Assembly: GCA_905233625.1 (NCBI GenBank)
Contig: CAJOFJ010000017.1
Coordinates: forward strand, 1-38,309
DNA: 38,309 bases
From: an uncultured Bacteroidales bacterium
GTDB taxonomy: Bacteria; Bacteroidota; Bacteroidia; Bacteroidales; WCHB1-69
Direction: 5' to 3'
Below, one piece after another: positions 16,632-25,500 of this stretch. Made by a program: the position numbers and the translations under genes. The notes beneath the pieces are model-generated. The model was not told where the DNA came from. It ran no database searches and saw only the letters and a list, made by a program, of their open reading frames with translations. Positions within the stretch are counted from its first letter, which is position 1. The number at the start of each line of letters is the position of its first letter.

Positions 16632-18266
16632 TTATTTGATTTTCTTAAACATCTTGTTCCAGCGAATCTTACCCTCACCGATGGTTTTGAATTTATCCAA
16701 GGACAACCATACAAACAGGGTTCTGCCAACAATATGATTTTCAGGCACAAAGCCCCAAAAACGGGAGTCTGCTGAGTTATGACGGTTGTCACCCATCATG
16801 AAGTAATAGTCCATCTGGAAAGTATAATTGTCAGACACTTGGCCATTGATATACACTTTGCCATCCTTCACCTGCAAGTCGTTCAACTCATAATTCTTGA
16901 TGATTTTGTCATACAAAACGATGGTTGAATCGTTAATCTCAACAGTTTGTCCTTTCTGAGGAATGACAATCGGGCCGAAGTTATCCTTGTTCCAATGATA
17001 GCGACTATCATGCGGGAAGATGCTCATGTCATACGTATCTTCTTTGTCCACAATCTTTTCCACTATCATTCCCATCTTTTCAATCTGAGTTTTCTGCTCT
17101 TCATTCAACCAATAAACAGTAGTGTTCTGGTCTATCTTTTGAACATCTTCTTCATTGATATTCAACGATTTGCGTTTTTTTGCACTTAACCCCAGACCTG
17201 TAGGATCCGTCACGAAATAGGAGTATTGCATTCTTTCAGGCTTGTAAGACGGCTCGCCATTGATAAACAGCTCACCATTAATCACTTGCAATACATCTCC
17301 TGGCATTGCCACACAGCGTTTCACATAGTTTTCGCGTTTATCCACTGGGCGGGCCACCACTTTATATTCTTTTTTTACCACTTCCCTACCCTTGCCTGGA
17401 TAATATGTTCCGCCATATTTGGACTGGTAATACATCACTCTGTCAGGGGAATAGCGATAATACAAGTTTTCCATGGTCTTGCGGGGAGTCTTGGGATTGA
17501 GCATGGCCTCGAACTCGCGCACGATAGCATAATAGCTTTCACTTTGCCGTTCAATGGCTACCGTATCACCGTCGGGATAGTTGAACACCACTACATCGTT
17601 GCGACGCAAAGGACGGATGGCCGGGAATTTCATATATGGCAACTTGATGCATTCTGTATAGGATTTGGTGCTTTGGGTCAAGGGCATGGTGTGATGCACA
17701 AAGGGAAATGCAATGGGTGTCATGGGCACACGTGCGCCATAATCCATTTTGCCAACGGCCAGATAGTCGCCCACCATCAAAGTACTCTCCATGGAAGAGG
17801 TCGGGATGGCATAAAACTCCACCAGAAACATACGGATGATATAGGCGGCAGCTACTGCGAAAATCAGGGCATCGCCCCACTCTCTCGCTTTGCTCTTGTG
17901 GAAAGGCGGCAGGTCTTCCAGATGAGTGAAATGCTCTTTTTTTGAGAATCCCAAGTATGGCAGATATACAAAAAAGAAAGCTGTGCCTAAAATCAGCGGA
18001 ATGTAACTTGTTTTGCCAAAAAGCCTTATGGTTTTCCATACCATCATGAAAAACATAAATATACCGATGAATGGGAAAATAATCAGCAGCATCCACCACC
18101 ATGGGCGGGACAGTACATTTCGCAGCCAGAACCAATAGTCACCCATTGGAATCAAAGACAACAAAGGATTGACACCTGCTTTCTTGAAAATTCCCCACAA
18201 GCCCACATGCAGCCCCAAAAAGGAGATGAGTAGACAGATATATACGGCAGTCGTTGATAATGTCAT
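16632..18266 (-). CDS. lepB: Signal peptidase I, large Bacteroidota form
   Basis: 544 residues, against about 324 in E. coli. N-terminal membrane segments at ~7-26, 53-78 and 88-105, then another at ~131-150 leading into the catalytic domain. The nucleophile is Ser158 in AIPTSSMESTL and the general base Lys316 in YVKRCVAMPGD. The C-terminal box GDNRHNSADSRFWGFVP is present. The added length is a large insertion between the Ser and Lys boxes (~175-300) and another after the Lys box (~345-440), both on the periplasmic side. The enzyme removes signal peptides from exported proteins. Last gene of the parA-parB-DUF5683-dapB-lepB run, 25 bases after dapB. Confidence 0.93.
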   Translation of the reverse strand: MTLSTTAVYICLLISFLGLHVGLWGIFKKAGVNPLLSLIPMGDYWFWLRNVLSRPWWWMLLIIFPFIGIFMFFMMVWKTIRLFGKTSYIPLILGTAFFFVYLPYLGFSKKEHFTHLEDLPPFHKSKAREWGDALIFAVAAAYIIRMFLVEFYAIPTSSMESTLMVGDYLAVGKMDYGARVPMTPIAFPFVHHTMPLTQSTKSYTECIKLPYMKFPAIRPLRRNDVVVFNYPDGDTVAIERQSESYYAIVREFEAMLNPKTPRKTMENLYYRYSPDRVMYYQSKYGGTYYPGKGREVVKKEYKVVARPVDKRENYVKRCVAMPGDVLQVINGELFINGEPSYKPERMQYSYFVTDPTGLGLSAKKRKSLNINEEDVQKIDQNTTVYWLNEEQKTQIEKMGMIVEKIVDKEDTYDMSIFPHDSRYHWNKDNFGPIVIPQKGQTVEINDSTIVLYDKIIKNYELNDLQVKDGKVYINGQVSDNYTFQMDYYFMMGDNRHNSADSRFWGFVPENHIVGRTLFVWLSLDKFKTIGEGKIRWNKMFKKIK

Positions 18267-18291
18267 GATAATTAATTGTTAATTCTTAATT

Positions 18292-18981
18292 CTAAATTGT
18301 TAGTGCAATATCTTTGAAATCGTAGATGCCAGGGTGTTGGAGAAGCCATAGAGCGGCTTTGACAGCACCTTGGGCCAACTCAACCCTATTCTTGGCAGTA
18401 TGGGTCAGTTCAATAGTTTCATTGTCAGATTGATATGTAACTTTATGAATGCCGGGAACATCGGTCAAACGGAATGATTCAATTGGCACATCAATTTTGT
18501 TATCATATTGATTTTCAATAATTTCAGCCAAATGAATCGCTGTTCCACTGGGGGCATCTTTTTTGGTAATATGATGAGTCTCCTCTATAGATACATGAAA
18601 AGCCCCTTGGTCTTTCATGATTTTAGCTAACAGCTCGTTCAGTTTGAAAAACACATTGACTCCGATACTGAAATTAGAACCGAAGATGAAATTCCCGGAG
18701 TTTTTACGACAATAGTTCAACACTTCCTCTTGACGGCTATACCAACCCGTGGTACCAGCCACCAAAGGAATGTGATTATCAAAACATTTCTTGAAATTGT
18801 CAACAGCCACCGAAGGCATGGAAAACTCTATGGCCATATCGGCTGTGAGAAATTGGTCCCATTGCTGTTGCCAGTCATCCACATTATCTATACGCGCTAC
18901 AATCTCTTCCTGATGGGCCAAAAGTATTTTTTCCACTTCTTTGCCCATTTTACCATATCCTAAAATCGCAAATTTAGCCAT
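18292..18981 (-). CDS. dapB: 4-hydroxy-tetrahydrodipicolinate reductase
   Basis: 229 residues. The N-terminal Rossmann loop is FAILGYGKMGKEV. GTTGW lies in the nicotinamide site, followed by SNFSIGVNVFF. The catalytic/substrate motif IEETHHITKKDAPSGTA contains the His-His pair, the Lys and the SGT loop. It reduces the dipicolinate intermediate with NAD(P)H for lysine and diaminopimelate synthesis. Slightly shorter than the E. coli enzyme (273), which is usual in Bacteroidota. Its start shares a base with the stop of the DUF5683 gene. Confident call. Confidence 0.94.
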   Translation of the reverse strand: MAKFAILGYGKMGKEVEKILLAHQEEIVARIDNVDDWQQQWDQFLTADMAIEFSMPSVAVDNFKKCFDNHIPLVAGTTGWYSRQEEVLNYCRKNSGNFIFGSNFSIGVNVFFKLNELLAKIMKDQGAFHVSIEETHHITKKDAPSGTAIHLAEIIENQYDNKIDVPIESFRLTDVPGIHKVTYQSDNETIELTHTAKNRVELAQGAVKAALWLLQHPGIYDFKDIALTI

Positions 18982-19697
18982 TATTTGAAATTTAAGCTTA
19001 AATTGACCCCATAATTAAACGAGTTCCTGTTGTACTGGCTGGCCATATAGCTATTTTGTTCTATCTGGGGAGTAACTCTCAATGACAAATCATCAGAAAT
19101 ATCAAAATAGTACAGATGAGCATCCACCACAGCATCGACAATATTCAAAATATAAAGAACTGCTGTAATTGCAACAGCAATTTCCATCCTTCTGCGATAC
19201 AGACTTCGCATAGCAAGGATATTCTCATCGGTATAAATCGCAAATTGGGGATTTATTTTATCCGTATTCCCATCGCGTCGATTAATGAATTCATTTTTAT
19301 ATTGCACCATCTGGTGAGAGAAATCATAGACAAAATAACAGGAAATTCCCAGTGCGCCATATACGATGGGCAGTTTCCAATATTTTTTGTTATAGATCTG
19401 CCCCGCGCCAGGAATGAGGGACAATAGTCCCGCCACAGTGGGACTATGTTTTTTACGCAAAACGGAATCGCTCGCTGACACGTGCTCTACGGGCTTTTCA
19501 GACCTGATTTTTATACCTTTGGTATTACGAGCAGAGGTTACAAGGAGAGGTTTCCGCTGAGATGCGGAATCGCGGACAGTTGTATCTCCATTGAAAACCC
19601 CGGTTTCTGACACTTGTACTGAATCAACAGACTGAGCCTGTACGGACCAGCCATACAGACTCAGCAAGAACACAAATGATAAAATTATATTTTTCAT
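18981..19697 (-). CDS. DUF5683 domain protein
   Basis: 238 residues. Signal peptide ~1-21 (ending VQAQS), then a Ser/Thr/Lys-rich stretch to ~80. The DUF5683 core is at ~85-195: SPTVAGLLSLIPGAGQIYNK, KYWKLPIVYGALG, two or three hydrophobic segments (ISCYFVYDF; MEIAVAITAVLYILNIVDAVVDAHL). A beta-rich tail ends NYGVNLSLNFK. The PGAGQIYNKKYWK signature is a hallmark of this envelope family. No biochemical role is established that I know of. Its place between parB and dapB is the usual Bacteroidota order. Spacing to parB is 21 bases. Confidence 0.85.
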   Translation of the reverse strand: MKNIILSFVFLLSLYGWSVQAQSVDSVQVSETGVFNGDTTVRDSASQRKPLLVTSARNTKGIKIRSEKPVEHVSASDSVLRKKHSPTVAGLLSLIPGAGQIYNKKYWKLPIVYGALGISCYFVYDFSHQMVQYKNEFINRRDGNTDKINPQFAIYTDENILAMRSLYRRRMEIAVAITAVLYILNIVDAVVDAHLYYFDISDDLSLRVTPQIEQNSYMASQYNRNSFNYGVNLSLNFK

Positions 19698-19718
19698 AAA
19701 TAGCAGAACTAAGGAATT

Positions 19719-20600
19719 TTACATTAGTTTGCTAATGATTTGCTTTAAGTCCTCGTCAGAGGTGAACGGAATGGTGATTTTGCCTTTCCCAGACAAATCC
19801 TTTTGGACGGCCACCTTTGCGTTTAACTTTTTGGAGAAGGAAGACATGAACTGGTTGACTTCGTCGGAGAGGGTAATTTTGATTTTCGTCTTCGCGGGTT
19901 TGAACTCACTTGAATGCTTCTTTACCAAGCTTTCGGTCTGACGGACAGACAATCCTCCATCAATCACCTGTTTCAGCAATTTCTCCTGTAGTTTTTCATT
20001 TTCCACAGCCACCAATGCTCTTGCATGACCCATGCTGATCACATTGTCACGCACAGCGATTTGTGCCGGCAATGACAACTTCAGCAGTCGCATGTAATTG
20101 GTAATCGTACTACGGTTTTTGCCGACTTTTGCGCTGACTTCGTCCTGGGTAAAACCAAATTCATCCATCAATCGTTGATACGACAAGGCAATTTCCAATG
20201 CGTTAAGGTCTTCGCGCTGAATATTTTCCACTAACGCCATTTGAATTGACTGCATATCATCGACCGTGCGCACGTATGTAGGAACTTCCTGCAAGCCAGC
20301 CAATTTGCATGCGCGCAAACGTCGTTCGCCAGAAATCAGTTGGTATTTACCATTGGCAATAGGCCGCACTGTGATAGGCTGTATCAGTCCATATGTCTTG
20401 ATGGACTCGGCCAATTCTTTCAAAGCTTCCTCGTCAAACTTGGTACGGGGCTGGTTTGGATTGACCTCGATGGATTCAATGCGAATGGTGCCGACCGAAT
20501 CCTGCTTGATACGGGCGGCAGAATTGGGAGCGATAGGCAGATTACTTCCTCCCAGCAATGCCCCCAAGCCTTTGCCTAACTTTTTAGCGTCTTTATCCAT
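19719..20600 (-). CDS. parB: Chromosome-partitioning protein ParB
   Basis: 293 residues. N-terminal LGKGLGALLG. The ParB/Srx CTPase domain (~38-125) has NPNQPRTKFDEEAL and the CTP-binding GERRLRACKLAG. ENIQREDLNALEIA and a helix-turn-helix (~140-185, FTQDEVSAKVGKNRSTITNY) bind parS. The C-terminal dimerisation region ends DLKQIISKLM. ParB loads on parS near the origin and works with ParA in chromosome segregation. No parS-like 16-bp palindrome was recognised in the window. Confidence 0.95.
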   Translation of the reverse strand: MDKDAKKLGKGLGALLGGSNLPIAPNSAARIKQDSVGTIRIESIEVNPNQPRTKFDEEALKELAESIKTYGLIQPITVRPIANGKYQLISGERRLRACKLAGLQEVPTYVRTVDDMQSIQMALVENIQREDLNALEIALSYQRLMDEFGFTQDEVSAKVGKNRSTITNYMRLLKLSLPAQIAVRDNVISMGHARALVAVENEKLQEKLLKQVIDGGLSVRQTESLVKKHSSEFKPAKTKIKITLSDEVNQFMSSFSKKLNAKVAVQKDLSGKGKITIPFTSDEDLKQIISKLM

Positions 20601-20693
20601 AAATTCGATTAGTTAATTAGTTAATTAGCAAATTAGTAAATTAGTGAATTGAATAGTAAATCAGTTCATCATATCATTTGCTAATTTGCTAAT
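20601..20693. repeat. AT-rich repeat patch between parA and parB
   Basis: 93 bases made mostly of TTAGTTAATTAG, AGCAAATTAG and AGTAAATTAG units. The same wording (TTTGCTAATTTGCTAATTTAC) runs through the parA stop into its last codons, so the repeat has reached coding sequence. Related to the patch at 7387-7422. Confidence 0.65.
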
Positions 20694-21485
20694 TTACTCA
20701 TTTGCTGATTCATTAAAAGTGAAACCATTATTTACCAGCACTTCTTTGGCGAGGTTCAGGTAGTTGATATTGCCTTTGGATTGCACATCGTACAGCACAA
20801 TAGGTTTGCCGTAGCTCGGAGCTTCACTCAAACGCACATTTCGTACAATGATAGTGTCAAAAACGATGCCCTTGCAGTGCTGTCTAACATCTTCAACCAC
20901 TGCGTTATTGTGTTTCAGTCGAGCGGTGTACATGGTCAAAAGGATACCTTCGATATTGAGTGAAGGATTCATATTGGCCTGTACCAGACGGACGGTGTTG
21001 AGCAGTTTGCCCAAGCCTTCGAGGGCATAGTATTCGCACTGTACAGGAATAATGACCGAGTCAGCGGCCACCAACGCGTTCAGTGTAATCAGTCCCAAAG
21101 AAGGGGCACAGTCAATGAGGATGAACTCGTATTCGTCCTTTATTGCCGTCAGGGCGTCGCGCATACGGTATTCACGGCGGTCAAAAGAAATCATCTCCAG
21201 CTCGGCGCCCACCAGGTCGATGGTAGCCGGCATAATGTCCATATTGGGCGTGTCGGTGTGCAAAATGACCTCCGGGGCGAACTTGTTGCCTAACATACAG
21301 TCGTAAACGCTGTTCTGGACCTCTTCCGGATCTATACCGACACCCGAAGTCGCGTTGGCTTGCGGGTCGGCATCAATCAGCAGGGTCTTATGCTCCAACA
21401 CGGCCAGCGAGGCGGCCAGATTGACCGCGGTCGTGGTCTTCCCTACCCCTCCCTTTTGGTTAACGACAGCAATAATCTTTCCCAT
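20694..21485 (-). CDS. parA: Chromosome-partitioning ATPase ParA (Soj)
   Basis: 263 residues. Deviant Walker A NQKGGVGKTTTAVNLAA at the N-terminus, DADPQANATSG, and LIDCAPSLGL as Walker B. ALEGLGKLL and VRNVRLSEAPSYGKPI near the end are typical of chromosomal ParA. It binds DNA non-specifically with ATP and is cycled by ParB. Its ATG overlaps the stop of the DUF3276 gene by one base. The last few codons (NESANE) are written in the AT-rich repeat that fills the gap to parB. Confidence 0.95.
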   Translation of the reverse strand: MGKIIAVVNQKGGVGKTTTAVNLAASLAVLEHKTLLIDADPQANATSGVGIDPEEVQNSVYDCMLGNKFAPEVILHTDTPNMDIMPATIDLVGAELEMISFDRREYRMRDALTAIKDEYEFILIDCAPSLGLITLNALVAADSVIIPVQCEYYALEGLGKLLNTVRLVQANMNPSLNIEGILLTMYTARLKHNNAVVEDVRQHCKGIVFDTIIVRNVRLSEAPSYGKPIVLYDVQSKGNINYLNLAKEVLVNNGFTFNESANE

Positions 21486-21808
21486 TAGGCCTCCAGATCT
21501 TCAAAATTAATGTCATCAGTCTTGGGCTCGTTGGTGTCGAACAAAACATCATCAGGAATCTTGCCCGTTTCAATGAACTCCAATACAGCGGCCAATGCGT
21601 TCTGGAATTTGGTGAAATCTTCCTTGTACAGGAACAATTTATGTTTTTCATAGAAGAAAGTACCATTGTCAGCGTTGAATTTACGCTTGCTCTCGGTAAT
21701 GGTCAGATACTTCTCTTCATTTTTAGTGGTCTTAACATCGAAAAAGTAGGTACGCTTCCCTGCTCTAACTGCTCTTGACAAAACTTCATTTTTTTCTAAA
21801 TTTTCCAT
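21485..21808 (-). CDS. PUR-domain (DUF3276) nucleic-acid-binding protein
   Basis: 107 residues. The core GKRTYFFDVKTTKNEEKYLT, ITESKRKF, FFYEKHKLFLYKEDFTKF is the PUR-alpha repeat-like fold found across Bacteroidota; proteins of this family bind single-stranded purine-rich nucleic acid. The C-terminus is acidic (TDDINFEDLEA). The stop overlaps the parA start by one base, so it is first in the PUR-parA-parB unit. A -7 box TATATTTG lies at 21853-21860. Confidence 0.88.
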   Translation of the reverse strand: MENLEKNEVLSRAVRAGKRTYFFDVKTTKNEEKYLTITESKRKFNADNGTFFYEKHKLFLYKEDFTKFQNALAAVLEFIETGKIPDDVLFDTNEPKTDDINFEDLEA

Positions 21809-21852
21809 CTCTAATCTTTTTCGTTAATATTAATATAAGGTGAATGATTCTG

Positions 21853-21860
21853 CAAATATA
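21853..21860 (-). promoter_or_regulatory. -7 box TATATTTG for the PUR-parA-parB operon
   Basis: TAnnTTTG on the minus strand, 44 bases before the ATG at 21808 and downstream of the yidC stop. No clear -33 TTTG at 19-21 bp. Confidence 0.45.
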
Positions 21861-21910
21861 ATATTTTTCTATATAACTAACGTCAATTTTTTGAAAATAT
21901 TTTCTGACGT

Positions 21911-23893
21911 TTATTTACGACCCTGCTGCTTAGCCAGTTGCTGCTGCTGTTTAACCATCTCTTCCATGCGCAGCTGCCATTTCGATTTTTTCACAGGTTG
22001 TTTCATGTTTTCCAGCAATTGTGCACGCAGTTTGTCCTGTTTCACCGTCAGCATGAAAATACCATTCTGGGCAAAGGTTATCAGGTTGATTAACAGGTAG
22101 TAATACGTCAAACCTGAAGAAAAACTGTTGAACATGAAGAGGAACATGATGGGCATGATGTACATCATCCATTTCATCATCTTCTGCTGGTCGCTGTTGC
22201 CCGTGGCCGGAGACATCAGCTTGTTGTTCATGTAAGTGTATGCGATGGTCGAAATGGTCATCAACAGGGTGAATAAACTCACATGGTTACCGTACAGCGG
22301 AATGTTAAAGCTTAAATCCAGAATGGAGTCGTAAGACGAAAGGTCGTCGGCCCAAAGGAACGATTTCTGGCGCAACTCGTATGCCGATGGGAAGAAACGG
22401 TACATAGCGATCAGGATTGGCATCTGAATCAAAGCCGGCAGACAGCCCGCCATGGGACTGGCTTTGGCACTCTTGTACAAGGCCATGGTAGCCTGCTGTT
22501 TCTTCATCATCTCATCCTGGTTCTGGTCGGCCTTGGGATAGCGCTTGCTGATGGCATCAACCTCAGGCTTCAGGGCTCTCATTTTGGCGGAGGACAAATA
22601 GGTCTTGTAGTTGACGGGAGTCACTACCAGTTTGATAAACAAGGACAAAATCAGAATGATAATGCCGTAGTTGATACCGTAACTCTCCAGCCAGTTGAAG
22701 ATAGGAATGATCACGTAGCGGTTGCACCACTGCAAGAGGAAGAACCCCCAACCAAGCGGCACCTGGCGTTCCAGCTTCAAATCATACTCTTTCAACAGTT
22801 TGTATTGGCTGGGCCCCATGTACATCATCATATCGAAAGAACCGCTATTGAGGTCGCTGACAGAGAAATCCAATTGGGCTTCCATGGTCTTCAGCAACTG
22901 GGTCTCGTTCTTGGCGGGAGTAGTCACTTCCAATGCCGCTGTGCTGAATTCACCTGACTGGGCAATCAAAGTGGAAGTGAAGAACTGTTGTTTGAAGCCC
23001 ACCCATTTCAAAGGTGAGGAAAAATCCTTCTTGTCGCTTTTGCGCTCATCAAGATTGTCCACGTCATCTACATTGTCCATGTAATAGACCGTACTCATAT
23101 CTCTTTCTATCTGATAGTTACGCTCCTGGCAACTCAATTGGGCATTCCAGTCCAGCGTATAGGACAGATTGTTGGCATACAGGTAATCCGCCATGTTGAC
23201 GAAATTAATTTTGTAGCCAAAATGATACTCGTTAGGATAAAAGGTATATAAATATTCAATGTAGCTATCGCTGACGGGGGCCGCGGTGGAGTCACCACTT
23301 TGAACCGCTCCAGCGGGATATACTTTCAGCGAAAGCGTGGTGCTGTCCTTGGTCACCACCAGGTTAGGCGTTTCACTGCTGAAGGTCAGGTCTTTGGAAT
23401 GCACCGTAGCCTGGTTTTTCAGCATCAGGTCGATGTTGATACTGTTGGCGTCGCCGTCAAACAGCACCACATGTGGTTTTGCCGAATCTTTTGGGGCGAA
23501 TTTGTAGGCCTCCTTCATCTCAATTCTCTTGAGATAACCGCCTTTACGGGCGAAAGAGTAAATCGCCTTGTTGGTCTCCACGGTGAAATCGCCGTTTTGG
23601 GCATCTGCCGGCATCCGGAAAGCCACTGCGTAAAGCGGCAGTTTCTTCTGTATCTCTGCTGCCGGAGTACCGGCTGCTGTCGCCACCGTGCTTGTGTCAT
23701 TCATGTACTGCTGGTCAGCCATTGACATGGCTACTGCGTTGGCAATGGAATCCTCCCGAGCTTTCAGCTCCTGCTCCATTCTCTCCTTCTCAACCTGCTC
23801 ACGATGTTTGGCATTCTTCTGCGAGGTGTAAAAACTGAACCCCATGAAAAGCGCGAAAATCAAGAGCAATCCAATAATCGTATTCTTATCCAT
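21911..23893 (-). CDS. yidC: Membrane protein insertase YidC
   Basis: 660 residues. N-terminal membrane anchor (IIGLLLIFALFMGFSFYTS), a Glu/Arg-rich coil (~28-55), then a large periplasmic beta domain (~75-380) typical of Gram-negative YidC. The conserved insertase core begins near 395 with WGFFLLQWCNRYVIIPIFNW. It contains IKLVVTPVNYKTYLSSAKMR, whose arginine sits in the hydrophilic groove, then ASPMAGCLPALIQMPILIAMY and MKWMMYIMPIMFLFMFN. The tail is Lys/Gln-rich, as in Bacteroidota. It inserts and folds inner-membrane proteins with or without SecYEG. Expressed from its own -7 box; a dyad hairpin sits over the expected -33 region. Confidence 0.95.
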   Translation of the reverse strand: MDKNTIIGLLLIFALFMGFSFYTSQKNAKHREQVEKERMEQELKAREDSIANAVAMSMADQQYMNDTSTVATAAGTPAAEIQKKLPLYAVAFRMPADAQNGDFTVETNKAIYSFARKGGYLKRIEMKEAYKFAPKDSAKPHVVLFDGDANSINIDLMLKNQATVHSKDLTFSSETPNLVVTKDSTTLSLKVYPAGAVQSGDSTAAPVSDSYIEYLYTFYPNEYHFGYKINFVNMADYLYANNLSYTLDWNAQLSCQERNYQIERDMSTVYYMDNVDDVDNLDERKSDKKDFSSPLKWVGFKQQFFTSTLIAQSGEFSTAALEVTTPAKNETQLLKTMEAQLDFSVSDLNSGSFDMMMYMGPSQYKLLKEYDLKLERQVPLGWGFFLLQWCNRYVIIPIFNWLESYGINYGIIILILSLFIKLVVTPVNYKTYLSSAKMRALKPEVDAISKRYPKADQNQDEMMKKQQATMALYKSAKASPMAGCLPALIQMPILIAMYRFFPSAYELRQKSFLWADDLSSYDSILDLSFNIPLYGNHVSLFTLLMTISTIAYTYMNNKLMSPATGNSDQQKMMKWMMYIMPIMFLFMFNSFSSGLTYYYLLINLITFAQNGIFMLTVKQDKLRAQLLENMKQPVKKSKWQLRMEEMVKQQQQLAKQQGRK

Positions 23894-23913
23894 TCTATTT
23901 AAAAATTAGCCTG

Positions 23914-23921
23914 CAAAAATA
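23914..23921 (-). promoter_or_regulatory. -7 box TATTTTTG for yidC
   Basis: TAnnTTTG on the minus strand, 20 bases before the yidC ATG. The position expected for -33 is occupied by the inverted repeat at 23934-23961. Confidence 0.45.
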
Positions 23922-23933
23922 CGAAAATTTCTT

Positions 23934-23961
23934 CATACTTTTCCACAGATGGAAAAGTATG
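23934..23961. repeat. Dyad element, copy C (CATACTTTTCC / GGAAAAGTATG)
   Basis: Perfect 11-bp inverted repeat with loop ACAGAT, directly upstream of yidC. The CTTTTCCA...GGAAAAG core is the same as in copies A (26041-26067) and B (26107-26134), on the far side of the HNH gene pair. Confidence 0.8.
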
Positions 23962-24412
23962 CAAAAGATCTTTGCCGACATGAATGCCACCCACTCTGTC
24001 CGCCCTCTGACAGCGGCGGCAAAAGTAAACTGGACGCTTACGCGCTTTTGTACGCCGCTGTATGAGGCCGTCCATTCACACCGCTTCCGCACCGCATGTC
24101 GGCATGGCCAACACACGGAGGAAGTATGGAGGCAATTGCGTCCTCGCAGTTGCATGGAGTATTGCAGAGACGAGGCTTGCCAAGCCTAATCCTGTTTGAC
24201 CGTCGGCATGGCTAATGCATATAGTGTCAGGACTTGGTAAATGTGTCGAAGACACAATATCTTATTAACCCCTTACAAGCGAACAAAGTGAGCGCAGTAT
24301 GGGGTCATGTGCAACACCTCCACCCCTCCTCGCGGCGAGGATGTCGCATGCCCCGAAGCACATCACCTGACCGCCGCGAAAGGAGAAAAAAAGATTGATG
24401 ATTAAAACAATT
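23962..24412. other. Non-coding, dyad-rich stretch between yidC and the HNH gene
   Basis: About 450 bases with no convincing gene and a visibly higher G+C than other gaps here. It contains hairpins AGGCTTG/CAAGCCT (24173-24187), TGTGTC-GAA-GACACA (24242-24256) and TCCTCGC-G-GCGAGGA (24327-24341). The phrase GTCGGCATGGC occurs twice, once before CAAC and once before TAAT. The short open frames on either strand lack a start context or recognisable domains. It could be the remains of a mobile element or a structured RNA; nothing decides between these. Confidence 0.5.
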
Positions 24413-25498
24413 TCAGCAATAGTCGTCAATGGAATCTCCACCAGTCCACTCAAGTCCTTGCTGCAATGTGAATTGCTTTCTTGCACCTTGTTCTTCAAAG
24501 AAAGAGCCAAGATTTTCGTGGACAAACATATCTTCCTCCTTTACGATACGGCACAAACACCAAGGTTTTATGGGATGTTCTTGGGTTGATTTGCTGAATA
24601 CCAATATACTCTCATTGACTTTGGCATAGTCAATCACTATGGTTTCGTGGAATGTGTTTCTTGTAAAAATCTCACCTGAACGAAGGTTTGCAAAATAGTC
24701 TTCCAATGTGGCATCAGGTTTGGCGGGGCAGCAAGGAAACTCTGTTTCGGTTTTCCATTGTCTTTGTCTTGCATTGGGCGTGAGGGAAGGTGTTGTATCG
24801 AGTTCTTCCACTGGAGGCACAGAAGGGATTGCTCTTTGTAAATTTTCCTGTTCCAATTCTTGCGACTGCTTTTCAACCTGTAGATAGCGTTGCATATTGG
24901 ATTGTCGCCATTCTTGCAATTCTTCGGTTTCTTCCGTATCGTTTTGAAATACCCATTCGCCCAGTGCTCCTTTGCCTGTAGGAATTTGCCTTTTCTTTGC
25001 CCATTTCTCCATATTCTTCAATGTTCGTTGTCCCTCTTCTTTGCTGACGGTTCGCATCCACGAGAAATTAGGGTCTTTGTCAACGCAGTCATTAAGAATG
25101 GAAGGGTCTTCCAGAAACGCTTCTATGCTCCCGCATAGCATTTCTATCTTCCAGCGTGTTGTCGGATTGTTCAATGCGTTCTCCAACCGAGTGACCCAAT
25201 GCAGATTCTCTGGACGGTTATTGCATTTGTTGCTATCCTTGTGGTCAACGACCAAATTCTTGTCGGTTGGCTCTCCGTGAAAAGCGGTTGCAACGATTTG
25301 GTGGATACGGGCTTGACCGATATACATATAACCGTTCTGCGGATTCTGTTTTCCGAATGTCCATCGGTTATCTTCCTTCCTCATCCGCTTGCCTTCCCTT
25401 GAATGACGGAACACAGCACCATTGTCTCGGACGGAATAGGTTTCGTCCTTGTATATGCAGGTAAGTTCTTGGGTGTAATCTTGGTCTGGAGTTAGCAT
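24413..25498 (-). CDS. HNH endonuclease with a long uncharacterised C-terminal region
   Basis: 361 residues, no signal peptide. The N-terminal ~45 residues (YKDETYSVRDNGAVFRHSRE) resemble the small DNA-recognition units (NUMOD-type) preceding HNH domains. The HNH motif follows at ~75-108: IHQIVATAFHG, VDHKDSNKCNNRPENLHWVT, with the DH pair, N and final H in place. Residues ~120-235 are charged and helical. Residues ~270-361 (LEDYFANLRSGEIFTRNTFH, KPWCLCRIVKEED) are not recognised. Phage-derived or homing-type nucleases share this front end, but the length and tail suggest a chromosomal accessory nuclease. Two bases separate it from the secreted-protein gene upstream. Both lie between related dyad repeats, suggesting joint acquisition. 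Confidence 0.75.
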   Translation of the reverse strand: MLTPDQDYTQELTCIYKDETYSVRDNGAVFRHSREGKRMRKEDNRWTFGKQNPQNGYMYIGQARIHQIVATAFHGEPTDKNLVVDHKDSNKCNNRPENLHWVTRLENALNNPTTRWKIEMLCGSIEAFLEDPSILNDCVDKDPNFSWMRTVSKEEGQRTLKNMEKWAKKRQIPTGKGALGEWVFQNDTEETEELQEWRQSNMQRYLQVEKQSQELEQENLQRAIPSVPPVEELDTTPSLTPNARQRQWKTETEFPCCPAKPDATLEDYFANLRSGEIFTRNTFHETIVIDYAKVNESILVFSKSTQEHPIKPWCLCRIVKEEDMFVHENLGSFFEEQGARKQFTLQQGLEWTGGDSIDDYC

Positions 25499-25500
25499 AA

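Noticed and set aside
17226-17945. 239-codon open frame on the plus strand
   Set aside because: Fully antisense to lepB, with low-complexity His/Ile-rich translation and no domain; a shadow of the real gene.
20601-20693. parS site between parA and parB
   Set aside because: Only A/T-rich repeats are present; no GTTTCACGTGAAAC-like palindrome.
23959-24189. Possible small genes on either strand in the yidC-HNH gap
   Set aside because: No start context, no recognisable domain, and the translated Arg/Cys/His-rich composition is typical of GC-rich non-coding DNA.
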